Positions 1 through 8,163 of a stretch of 12,195 nucleotides of DNA are shown here, piece by piece; the first letter of the stretch is position 1, and each line of letters starts with the position of its first letter. Under the pieces are notes generated by a model. That model saw only the letters and a program-made list of their open reading frames with translations, had not been told where the DNA came from and did no database searches. The stretch comes from Larix sibirica (lineage: Eukaryota; Streptophyta; Pinopsida; Pinales; Pinaceae). Position numbers and translations under genes: made by a program. Location of the stretch: assembly GCA_004151065.3 (NCBI GenBank), contig NWUY0300027604.1:7629-19823 (forward strand). The letters are read 5' to 3'.

Positions 1-170
1 AATAGAATTCACCAAGGTTCTATCAAGGGTGCCACAGTCATACACATGCCCTTCAAATAGAATTCACCAATGTTCTATCAAGGGTGTCATGGTCATACAC
101 ATGCCCTTCGAATAGAATTTATCAAGGATCTATCAAGGGTGCCATGATCATACACATGCCCTTCAAATAG
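1..170. repeat. 55-bp tandem repeat array (left edge, truncated by window)
   Basis: Units begin with AATAGAATT at 1, 56 and 111, and a fourth begins with AATAG at 166 before the sequence diverges at about 171. The period is exactly 55 bp in all three complete units, with only a few substitutions per unit (for example CACCAAGG, CACCAATG, ATCAAGGA). Each unit also carries TATCAAGGGTG and ACACATGCCCTTC. The array starts mid-context at base 1, so its full size is unknown. A weak echo, TGCCCTTCAATA, recurs at about 286. There are no unique spacers, so it is a minisatellite. It adjoins the LTR-like region and may be an internal repeat of that element. Confidence 0.93.
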
Positions 171-199
171 ACCTTTTTCTATAGTGGGGACGTGATACA

Positions 200-780
200 A
201 CAATTGAGACCATGTTAACTCAATTTGCTCGTATCTTGTTGAGAGACTAATGGTCACTGAGGAATAAGGTAGACACCTTATTGTGTGCCCTTCAATAAAA
301 GCCTCATGAGTGATCGAATCCGCGACCTACCCTCATGGAAACATGAATTTCACAGGCAAAAGTCTCACTCACTTTTCAAACCGTCACATGGAAACATTTT
401 ATGTTTATGGCGTGCATCCCCCCATACAACCCCATTATCCATGTTTGGACTGATTGGCAATCACGATCATGTGCCTGCACACATGAAATTTATGTGCATC
501 AAATAGCTCATAAACAATAATCAAATGTCAATTTATCACATTGTATCACTTGATACCATATCCAAGTTCAATCTACAACCCATGTGGCATTTACACCACC
601 TTGTGTTAATTCTCACATGTGCTTTCTTGTCACACTTGGAAGAACTTGTAAACACACACACACACACACATATATATATTGTCATTTTCATGCATCATAT
701 CACCAATGGTTAGTCATTATAAGTAAATCCAAATGTCTAAGCATAATCAAGGTGTCTAAGAAAATGGGGTATTACATACA
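200..780 (-). mobile_element. Candidate LTR (3' LTR of a minus-strand Gypsy-like element); only the right edge is supported
   Basis: Read on the minus strand, a G-rich tract (AAGTGGGGG, about 781-789) is followed by TGTATGTAATACCCC. This fits a polypurine tract followed by an LTR starting TG; many plant Ty3/Gypsy LTRs begin with TGTAATACCC-like sequence. The LTR start is therefore 780 or 776. The coding tail at 781-860 lies on the correct side for a 3' LTR. The left end is not determined. A second minus-strand sequence of similar style, TGTATCACGTCCCC, starts at 199 and may mark another LTR edge, so 200 is only a working limit. No target-site duplication or second LTR copy was found in the window. 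Short open frames inside it on the plus strand are probably chance. Confidence 0.45.
652..679. repeat. Compound microsatellite (AC)9-(TA)4
   Basis: A run of AC dinucleotides from 652 to 670 is followed directly by TA repeats from 671 to 679. It lies inside the candidate LTR about 100 bp from its right edge. It is a simple-sequence repeat likely to vary in length between individuals; no coding role is suggested. Confidence 0.95.
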
Positions 781-860
781 CCCCCACTTGAGAAAACTTC
801 ATCCTGAAGTTGATATCCAAATTCTCATACATGAATCACACAATTTACTACGCTTAGGAA
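781..860 (-). pseudogene. Decayed C-terminal tail of a Gypsy-like polyprotein
   Basis: On the minus strand one frame ends in EFGYQLQDEVFSSGGV (E encoded at 824-822), running straight into the G-rich tract and the TGTAATACCCC edge. Plant Gypsy polyproteins often finish with an acidic stretch such as ...EDE-F--GG over the polypurine tract, and this matches that arrangement. An in-frame stop lies only a few codons upstream, and I cannot follow integrase sequence beyond about 860. It is therefore a small relic or a solo end of an element. The assignment rests on position and a short motif. Confidence 0.4.
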
Positions 861-2500
861 AAACCCCTAGGTACTTCCCCTCATTATGAGGATGGTGCCT
901 AGAGTAAGCCCTTGATTATTCATGGCACAAGGATAGATCAAAAATAATATTGAAAATATTACAAGAATATACTCATTATGAGCTAAATATTTAACTTACA
1001 GGAATAAATCAGGGTGTGAATTATAACACTCCATACAACCACTCAAACTCAACCAATTGATTATCACCACTAATTATATATTCAACTTTAATAATTCTCT
1101 ATAAGAAATAAATTTGTTCCACACATACCAAAATTTAAAACAAGAGATGAGTTGACATAAATTACCAACACACACATAGCTTTTAAAAATTACATTATTC
1201 TCTTTCTACTTTTGTGTAACCATGGAGATTATAATTCAAAGTCTTTATATATAACCTTCATTTTATCTTTATTTCATTTGAAATTACATGTCCTCAAAGA
1301 TGGTTCTTTTGTGTGGGACCACCATGCACCCACCACCACCATGGTTCTTTTAACTTCTCCAACAAAGCTAGTACCATAATTAGTCCAATGACATCTCCAC
1401 CCAACATAAGTGCTTCATATCTAATCAATTATGCTACAGCCATTTCATTTCATATCCTCCATCTGAATTTCTCATAATATCTAATACAACACTTATTACT
1501 CCCTTCCAAAACCGCCAATTTCTTGCTCACCTACTAACAATCCACTAATTCCCACTTCATATCGTTTTTAGGTACCTATTAGTGCCCCTCCACATACCAT
1601 TAGTGACAAGGAATCTACAAAAGTCGCAGGTTGGAGAAAATGGCATCGTTAGGATCTACATTAATAGTTATATAAAACATAAGTTGAATAATTAACATCA
1701 ATAAATTGGATACTTAATATTTTAACAAGCACTTTAAAATTCTTCAAAATAAAATGTCTATTTTTTTAAATTAGTAAAAAAATACATTCTTCATATATAT
1801 ATATAACATAGTAAAATCACATATGTTATTGGAATTACAATTTCACTAGCTCTTACACACTTCCTATCTCTACTAATTCATTTCTTTAATCTCCAATGTT
1901 TATCTACTCACATTTGGCTTGATAACTTTAATTGTCAATTCCTTTCCTCTTCATCTTTTGAGTAGCTTCCGTTAACTTCTATTCATGCACTTTTTACCTT
2001 TTGCACTATATCATCTTTGATAAACTCAATGAATTTCGTCTAGTCTTTTAAATCTATGTTTCTTATCTCCTCTTATTTCTATGCATTCATTTTTTTTCAA
2101 GTACTTTAAAAAAATCATTATCCACAACTCATTTTTTTTAATTTGTATTTTATATATTAACCAATATAATATATTTTTATTTTATAAAGTGCATTCTATA
2201 TATATCCATTTCCATACTCTATAAATTATCCATTTCGACACTCGAAATAAGTTTGTCCTCTTGTAATAGCATAGAGTTGACGTTTAAAAGTTTTAGAATA
2301 GCGCAATGCATAGACTAATATTTTGCTGGTATAAAAACAATTCACAAAACCAAAAAGGTATTTTATTTTTCATCAATGATCACTTATTGAACCAAAAAGA
2401 TTAGTTACCGTCCACCTTTTCCTTTGTTCCATGCTAAAAGCCAGGAAATGGATTATAAACCCTCACCCTCCTTCATCACCCCATCATTTATGCACAAGCA
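861..2500. other. AT-rich region without a recognisable gene
   Basis: No reading frame of useful length or recognisable protein motif was seen. It contains a CAC-rich patch near 1319-1341, an AT dinucleotide run at 1793-1805, and several A or T homopolymer runs. From about 1340 to 2110 the plus strand is visibly C+T-rich, similar in style to 3890-4480. I see no terminal repeats or duplications that would define an element. Confidence 0.6.
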
Positions 2501-2800
2501 TATTGAGTTTTTTTAAAGGGGCTTGATTCCATGATAAAGATCACATCAAGGTTCATTAGGCGTTGCTACAAAGGTAAGAGTCCGTTGTTATGGTTTATAC
2601 ATGTGTGTATATTTGCTTTTCAATTCTCCTTTACCCACAATCACCACGTAGTAGTAAATATATTCAAATTCAATTTCATTAGGGGGTTGAGCAGGTCACG
2701 CGGAGCAGTGATCATCCTGATTAAGTTCCATGTGATGATAACAAGTGGAGAGGCTCCCTCTCACCTTCTCGGGTGGAAATTTTGATCAACATATATGAAA
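2501..2800. other. Unassigned stretch with an 84-codon open frame and a splice-like site
   Basis: A plus-strand frame (2531-2785) begins at an ATG but its product (MIKITSRFIRRCYK...) matches no family I recognise and has no clear domain; it is aromatic- and basic-rich. AAAG/GTAAGAG at 2570-2580 is a good match to a plant 5' splice site, and TTTCATTAG ending near 2682 could serve as an acceptor. Joining them runs quickly into a stop, so the splice signals are probably coincidental. The minus-strand Gypsy relic to the right loses recognisable homology at about 2800, so this stretch may be the flank beyond a truncation. Confidence 0.25.
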
Positions 2801-2805
2801 TCCAT

Positions 2806-2991
2806 CTAAACATATTGATAAGACAATTTGACAGTAAACAAAGGCATGCTTATTCCCTTCATACCAATATCGGAGGTGCTAGGGAGTACCCATGGATCTT
2901 TGTCCGTAGCTAAGAAGGTGGCATAAGATATCATAAAGATGAGGGAAGTGCCTACATATAAAATCGACAAAGATAGGGTAAAACTACCCAT
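2806..2991 (-). pseudogene. Post-protease linker of Gypsy-like polyprotein (fragment)
   Basis: An uninterrupted 61-codon stretch contains MGSFTLSLSILYVGTS near its start, then DKDPWVLPS and MPLFTVKLSYQ near its end. In plant Gypsy polyproteins of the DEGAS-protease type, a segment with a SLMGTF-like start and a DPW(V/I)LP motif lies between protease and reverse transcriptase; this recollection of the family supports the call. It is in a different frame from the protease (the offset is not a multiple of three), so at least one indel lies between 3102 and 2991. The frame closes at a stop just past the SYQ motif. It is not an independent gene. Confidence 0.55.
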
Positions 2992-3101
2992 AAGATATGA
3001 AACATTTTTGCATCAATGTTATCCATTGTTTCCTTAGAATCACTGATAAATGGAATAGTGGATTCCAAATTGGCTCAAGAAGCATGCTTGCAGTAATCTA
3101 A

Positions 3102-3554
3102 CTAATCAATGGTAACTAGTTTTCCTTCATGAGGAAAATGAATAACCCTAAAAATAGAAGATACAACAACGATCATTGCATATGTCCAATTGTGTCCCAA
3201 AAGAAGGTTATAGTCTAGCAGAGCACCTACAACTTTGAATTTGATTGAAACTATCTTGACCCCCAATTCAATGGGGAAGGAAACGATGATTTCCAGTGGT
3301 TTGAAAGAATGGTCATTTAAGGCTTTTAACAGTGTGTGTGATGGAATAAACTCAGGGGATCCCAAATCTCTCTAGCAAGTAAATTACATGACATAGATAG
3401 ATTCTCCTTCATCCATAAGGCATCGAAATATATTTGTCCCTCGTGATGATACTTGGATATGGAATGCGATAAGGTGAGTTAGTCTCAGATGTGATTGGTT
3501 GAGGTCAAATGTCAACAAATGGGAATATGAAGGGTCAATCCCACCAATATCCAT
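3102..3554 (-). pseudogene. Retropepsin-like aspartic protease domain of a Ty3/Gypsy-like polyprotein, broken
   Basis: One minus-strand frame runs from MDIGGIDPSYSHLLTF (M codon 3554-3552) through FRCLMDEGESIYVM to LGSPEFIPSHTLLKAL, PLDYN-like LLDYNLLLGHNWTYAM and a final FPHEGKLVTID. The DEG triplet (3413-3405) sits where the retropepsin D-[ST]-G active site belongs; plant Gypsy relatives commonly show DEGAS or DTGAS here. The LLG in NLLLGHNW is the conserved hydrophobic-hydrophobic-Gly element that precedes the C-terminal helix. The role would be maturation of the Gag-Pol polyprotein. Stops interrupt the frame at 3386-3384 (TAA) and 3374-3372 (TAG), and the frame ends at a TAG where relatives continue with Gln-Leu. 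The TAG at 3374 falls at a position usually Trp. The reading is preserved in frame over about 150 codons, so decay is mainly by substitution. Confidence 0.8.
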
Positions 3555-3889
3555 TCACAATGCGTGTTGCTACAATGGGTATTTGTTTAGGACTTACAAG
3601 GATGGCATTGCACAACTAGGGGCTTGGGACATATCTTCAACTATATTGTATCTTTGAGTTGCTCATGCATTGGGATAGTGTGTTGACTTGCGAAGGGTAC
3701 CCTTCATAAGCATAGGCATTATTTCATTGGTAGTCTCCCTATATTTAGAGATCCATAACCCGGGGCCGTGGAGGATAAGAAGTCTCAAAAGGTCTAAATG
3801 TGTCCTTGTCATAAAACTGAGTGTGATTATAAAGGTTGACAACTTGATCACATGAATATATTAGTAGTTGAGGCAATTCCCTATTGTTA
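3555..3889 (-). other. Gag-to-protease interval, no readable domain
   Basis: On the minus strand this lies between the gag-like region and the protease, so it should once have encoded the C-terminal part of Gag. Short open pieces exist (for example at 3851-3663) but none shows a zinc knuckle (CX2CX4HX4C) or other motif I recognise. Proline- and aromatic-containing peptides such as FETSYPPRPRVMDL are readable in one frame before a stop. I treat it as decayed element sequence. Confidence 0.4.
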
Positions 3890-4490
3890 AGGGTTACCCC
3901 GATTTCCCATAATTGGTTCATACAGTCTCCTTTTCTACCTTATCATCCTTAAAAAACCCTCGCCCCTAGCTCTATCCTCAACCTTACTTGGATTTTCTTA
4001 CATATTTATTTAATTCTCTAAGCCCCCATTCTCTCTATTGATCTTAAGCTTTATATTTTTTCGACGTCACCTTGATACATAATTGTTTGTTTATGTTCTA
4101 CACCCCTCCATGGGATCTTTAATTTACTTCCTCTTTTATTCATCCCTTAATCAATCCTTTGTTAATCCATTATTATGTTGTCTTGTATATCGAGTTTGTT
4201 TTAATTTATTTTAAGTCACAACCTAACCCCTTTTCTCCATTGTCTCTTATTTATTTTATTACTTTATTAATTCTTTACCCACTTCCACTCTTAGACTGAT
4301 AGTTTAAATCTTCTTTTCTCATTATTGAAGCCTTATCATTCTTCCCTTTCATTATTTACCTCCACAAAACTCACCCCCACATTTAATTCATTTTTAATTT
4401 ATAAATCCTAACTAATTCGCAGTGGTCATATCTCTTACCTCTTATTCACCTCACCCTCACCTTTCTCTTCACTATCTTTATACATTGAGA
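3890..4490. other. Strand-asymmetric pyrimidine-rich stretch inside the Gypsy relic
   Basis: The plus strand is dominated by C and T (for example CTCTATTGATCTTAAG, CTCATTATTGAAGCC set in long runs such as TTTCTCTTCACTATC), so the minus strand, which is the element's coding strand, is purine-rich. All frames carry dense stops. It sits between gag-like and protease segments. It may be a later insertion into the element or a strongly drifted coding part. I found no flanking target duplication or terminal inverted repeat. Confidence 0.5.
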
Positions 4491-4621
4491 TTTGATCAGA
4501 CCCTTGATGATGGGTGGAGTGTCCACTCAAAATGTCCACACTATTAAACTCTAATACAATTCAATCCAAAAGTTTGCACACAAGATTCAAAGTTGCCAAA
4601 AATGATGATCATGAATGAGAC

Positions 4622-5336
4622 TCATTTCCAACCTACAGATGAAACACTACCTTGGACATATTTTCCCCATGGGACCAAGCCAGTGCCTTGAAATTGATTA
4701 TCCCCAGGAGAACCTTGATTACCTTGGATATTAATTCCCCCCCATGTATAGCTGCTACCATATGTATTACTACTTCTTGGGACATTGCCAATATTAAGTG
4801 GAGGGGTATCATTAGGAGGAATACTCCAACCATAAGGGAAACCTATGTTTGGAACTTTAGACCCACCTATTGGTATATTGAATGCAAGTGGAAACACACT
4901 TACTACATGAAAACCAAGATTATTACCTCCCCTAAGGAAGTAGCTCAAACCAGGCACCTGAGTGCTTGTAGCAGGCATTCCAACACTAAGATGGCCATGA
5001 GTTTGATTGTGTGTTCTAATAGATGGTATCTCAAATGAAGAGACACCAAAAACATGTGTCATATTGAATTGTTACACTATCTAGTAGTATGAAAGGGGCA
5101 TTAACACCTCTTCCAAATACACCATGTATAGCAGGGTTAGTCCTCCCTTGATGTGATGAACCACTTATTCTAGAAATATTGTGTTGTATGTTGCGAAGAA
5201 ATTTGAAAGGATATGCAAGAAAAGGTACATCCAATTATATCATGACAAGACCGCCAGGTTGTGTCAGGGAAGGATTAAGGTGATATGGTATTTGATTGTC
5301 AATAGTGTTAATTTCATGTGGGTCTAAATCTATTAA
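4622..5336 (-). pseudogene. Gag-like N-terminal region of the Gypsy relic, Gly/Pro/Asn-rich, frameshifted
   Basis: Two minus-strand frames make up this segment. The first, 5336 to 5031, reads LIDLDPHEINTIDNQIPYHL and later LAYPFKFLRNIQHN, with one stop (TAA at 5237-5235). The second, 5062 to 4622, is open for 146 codons and is rich in Gly, Pro, Asn and Ser, with pieces such as FPIGGS-like IPIGGSKVPNIGFPYGW and GGINIQGNQGSPGDNQFQG. Low-complexity GN/PYG-rich sequence is typical of the Gag portion ahead of the protease in several plant Gypsy families. The overlap of the frames at 5062-5031 marks a frameshift. The role would be the structural particle protein. Plus-strand and second minus-strand open frames over the same bases are shadows. 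Family identity is inferred mainly from the neighbouring protease. Confidence 0.6.
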
Positions 5337-5340
5337 CAAC

Positions 5341-6079
5341 TATCGTTTTTCAATTTTTGAATGTGTGAAGATGTTCCTTTAAGGGATCTCCCAATATGTG
5401 TATGTTTTTCTTGGTTTAGTTTATGTTATAGTTATTTAAACTTTTGTGATTTAATGGTGTTTCAAAACTTTCAGTAAGAGACCCTCTTAAAACGTCATGA
5501 CTGACGGGTCAGACAGTCAACCACTTTTACTACCATTTTAAGTTCAACCAAATTTAGATTTTTAAAAAGAACAAACAAACGCAAGTCCAATCTAAAAAAG
5601 TATCACCAAGAAGCTATCACATGTGTAATAAATCAACAAGCAACAACAAGAAAATAAGGCAAGGAATCTTCCAAGGATTAGCTTGGGAGTATCAAGGCCC
5701 ATGCCAAATAGTCAAAGGTGATAAGGATATAGTTACAGTAACTCTCATGCAACAATCACCCAAAGTGTAAGTACTCTCATGAAGACAATTACCCTCCAAG
5801 AGAGTTTAAATAAGTGTTATACATTTTCCTTGGGAACCACAAGCACTTCCCTCTTCCAGTCACTTGTATGAAACCTAGGAAAAGCCACTAATGTTACCAC
5901 TTTGCAAATCAACGTTCAAGGGGGGTAGTCATGGGTCAAGTGTCTCCATAAGCAAGGAACGTAGGACTTATTTTCTAGACTCGAAACTCCAATATAATTT
6001 GTGTCACCCTAAGGACTTTCCAATTCTATTAAAGCTCCTATACACACATAACAAACTAGACAAGCAAGAAGGGATTATC
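5341..6079. other. Possible leader or LTR remnant of the minus-strand element; no gene
   Basis: This lies immediately 5' of the gag-like segment on its coding strand, where a leader and 5' LTR would be expected. I see no primer-binding site complementary to a tRNA end and no TG...CA LTR edges. It holds a TGACG-type inverted motif (5493-5506) and a loose duplication: AACTCTCATG near 5740 and TACTCTCATG near 5772, each followed by a CAAT-ACCC-like tail, about 32 bp apart. A 67-codon plus-strand frame (5891-6094) shows no recognisable motif. Confidence 0.35.
5493..5519. promoter_or_regulatory. Inverted TGACG (as-1-like) motif cluster
   Basis: CGTCA (5493-5497) and TGACG (5502-5506) form an inverted pair four bases apart. 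They overlap a second short palindrome, CTGAC-GG-GTCAG (5501-5512). TGACG is the core bound by plant TGA-type bZIP factors, and such sites occur in retroelement LTRs. It lies about 160 bp upstream of the gag-like segment on the minus strand. Short motifs of this kind also occur by chance; no TATA box at a convincing distance was fixed. Confidence 0.3.
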
Positions 6080-6141
6080 TCTACACTTGTCTAGATTGAC
6101 GTAATTCTTATCTACACTTGTCTAGATTGACGTAATTATTA
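6080..6141. repeat. 31-bp tandem duplication, one mismatch
   Basis: Two adjacent units, 6080-6110 and 6111-6141, both read TCTACACTTGTCTAGATTGA followed by CGTAATT and then CTTA or ATTA. They differ at a single base. Such close identity amid decayed surroundings points to a recent slippage or repair duplication. Each unit also contains the short mirror-like pair CTTGTCTAGA. Confidence 0.95.
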
Positions 6142-7449
6142 ACATCCATGTTAGGGGCACTTTCCTAACCAATATTATTTACTAATAATGGATTTTTAAC
6201 TCTATTTAGTGTGAACTAGTTAACTTTTAACAACCTAGGAAAATTCATTCTCCACCTTGCACCAAGGCTCTTCAAACTATGATATGTGTGTTTTCTATAA
6301 AAACATTTTTAATTAAGTCTTTGCTTTCAATGTTTGTTATTACTCAAGGTATGAACTACAACTTATATGGTGTTGAGACGACTGAAGTTTTTTGTTGTGA
6401 TAATAAAGATAATAAAAAATGTTAAAGAAAAATGCATGTGTTTCTTTCAATGAAGCAGGGCTCAAATTTCCAAATCTCAAGAAAAGTGAAAAGGATTCCA
6501 TGTTTCTTTCTTGAAAGCAATGCAACAACAATATTCTAACATTCCAAATAGAATTTTCTTTATAAATGATAAAATATCAGAATAGTTTCAAACTCTTTTT
6601 TAATCTACAACCACGAACTAATGAAAAAGTACCATGCAAGTATACTTGAAAACCTCTTCACTCTTAATTCATACAATAATTGAATGCATGCAAAACATAA
6701 GTGTTTAAACTTAGGATTAAGAACATGGCCTTTTTAATCACCACATGCAATTAGTTTTCAGATTTGAAAAAAAAAACTTGGTTTTTACGGTGTGTTCATA
6801 GAAGTTCTAAGAAAGAACCACGTGCACTTGTGCTTGCTTTGTAGAACAACAATGAGCGACTTTTACTGTTGGATATAACAAGCACAAACAATAAGGTTTT
6901 TTAAAGAAAAATGATTTAAACAATTCAATTCTTAAAAAAAAGATTCTTGGTTTATTTTATATGTTCTAATCAGCATGCAAGAGGTACTACCGCTTCCAAA
7001 ATTATAAACAAGGCAAAAACAAACCCAATACTTAAGGATGATTAATAATAAACCATCCTCAATATCGTCGCCTTTTTGTGATAAGGGAATCTCCCTAAAT
7101 TCCTAAGTTGATCCTTCTAGAGAGTGGGTCAAGCTCTTTGCCAATCACTAGCGTAGATTCTAATTATTCTTTCTTTAGACCTACATGAAGTTCAAATAAA
7201 ACAAGAGAAAGAGAGAAATTAGGAGAGAAAAACCTATTTCCTTTGGTTGTTGTATGCGCATTAGCATGTCGATCCTTCCCAATAATCATTGTGATGATGT
7301 ACTTATTCTTTCACACAAATCAAACTGACACCTTTCTCAAATATTTTTGCATCACATTAACACACACATATAATCTAAGCTACGTATAAGTAAAGTAAAG
7401 CACGTCCTAAATGACATAATCACATTAATCAATCAATAATAGATATTTA
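6142..7449. other. AT-rich intergenic stretch, no gene seen
   Basis: The longest open frames are about 60 codons and have no recognisable motif. Poly-A runs occur at about 6767-6776 and 6935-6942, each followed by a CTTGG-containing segment with TTTATTTTA or TTTTTACGG, which suggests a weak internal duplication. A purine-rich patch (AAGAGAAAGAGAGAAATTAGGAGAG) lies near 7203-7228. No LTR edges, RNA gene or clear transposon ends were found. Confidence 0.55.
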
Positions 7450-7686
7450 GTGGGGAAGGGGGACAAGATCAATCTATTAATTGCAAAGGTAACAATACAA
7501 CAATGTGAATACCTACATTTTTATCATGGCATATCTTTCACTAGAGCTCAAATTCTCATATCCTTAGTCACATGCACTGATCCCTTGTTGATGGAAATAT
7601 TAGGTCTCATTATCATGGAGGAACTAACTGTTGGTTCTTTGATCTTCACTCAATATCCCTACATAGTTGGAGAAACTAATCAATAA
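7450..7686 (+). CDS. Unrecognised 78-codon open frame
   Basis: This frame is open from 7450 to a TAA at 7684-7686, with a product beginning MGKGDKINLLIAKV. It has no motif, membrane segment or repeat that I recognise. It lies about 480 bp upstream of the plus-strand retroelement-like coding relic and on the same strand, so it could be a remnant of that element's leader or N-terminus. A frame of this length is also expected by chance in a window of this size. I do not claim it is expressed. Confidence 0.15.
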   Translation: MGKGDKINLLIAKVTIQQCEYLHFYHGISFTRAQILISLVTCTDPLLMEILGLIIMEELTVGSLIFTQYPYIVGETNQ

Positions 7687-8163
7687 TTTCCCCTCAGCAA
7701 TGAAAATGTGAACCTTAAATTGATTTTACTTTTTAAATCTGAATTCTTATAGAGCTTGGGCACTTTATATCACTTTCATTGTCCTCTTCTCTTAGCCATG
7801 GATCCTTCATTTATAAGCTAATAAGGTGTTACTATTGAAGATAAAAGTGTAGGCATGTCACACAAGTGCCTTTCATGCATGATCTAAACTCATGGATTTT
7901 ATAATTTCTAAGATTTCTTTCCTAATTTGTGGATTATGAGATGTGACTATGTTTCTCATATTAAGAAACTGCAACTATCCATGGTTCTCCTTTAGAGGAA
8001 CTGAAAGGCTCGTTATGTTCCTTAGGAAAAGGCACGACCATATGTCCACAAGCATGCAAACTCTAGACTAAAAAAAATAGTCTTCATTTTCTCAATTAAT
8101 TCTCACTAGGAGTATCATATAGTTGTGTTCCAAATACCAAGGGTGTAAAATATCTATATAACA
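7687..8163 (+). other. No recognisable gene; upstream flank of the plus-strand coding relic
   Basis: The stretch is AT-rich with dense stops. One plus-strand frame near 8110-8180 reads CVPNTKGVKYLYNKDS, which may be a drifted N-terminal part of the coding relic that follows, but this is not secure. No promoter or LTR edge was identified. Confidence 0.35.

Larger units (their letters stand above)
2800..5340 (-). mobile_element. Degenerate Ty3/Gypsy-like LTR retrotransposon, gag-protease part only
   Basis: Three minus-strand segments lie in the order gag-like (5336-4622), protease (3554-3102) and post-protease linker (2991-2806), as expected for the first part of a Gypsy gag-pol polyprotein. 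They are separated by frameshifts and in-frame stops. No reverse transcriptase, RNase H or integrase was found further left, so the element is truncated or interrupted at about 2800. No LTR pair or primer-binding site was identified. The element would have used host tRNA priming and reverse transcription when active; in this state it cannot encode a product. Confidence 0.75.

Noticed and set aside
1-170. CRISPR-like repeated units
   Set aside because: The units are directly adjacent with no unique spacers, the period is 55 bp, and the context is plant retroelement sequence; it is a minisatellite.
285-889. Three plus-strand open frames (285-506, 525-713, 584-889)
   Set aside because: They lie in the candidate LTR, two run through the AC/TA microsatellite, and none shows a motif; chance frames are more likely.
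3663-3851. 62-codon minus-strand frame
   Set aside because: No recognisable motif, and it lies in the decayed gag-to-protease interval; not an independent gene.
4652-5038. 128-codon plus-strand frame and a 66-codon minus-strand frame (4633-4833)
   Set aside because: Both overlap the Gly/Pro/Asn-rich gag-like frame at 5062-4622, which fits the neighbouring minus-strand protease; these are shadows.
5891-6094. 67-codon plus-strand frame as a small gene
   Set aside because: No recognisable motif; it lies in the probable leader or LTR remnant of the minus-strand element and runs into the 31-bp tandem duplication.
6340-6531. 63-codon minus-strand frame
   Set aside because: Low-complexity Phe/Tyr/His-rich product without motif, in an AT-rich stretch; expected by chance.
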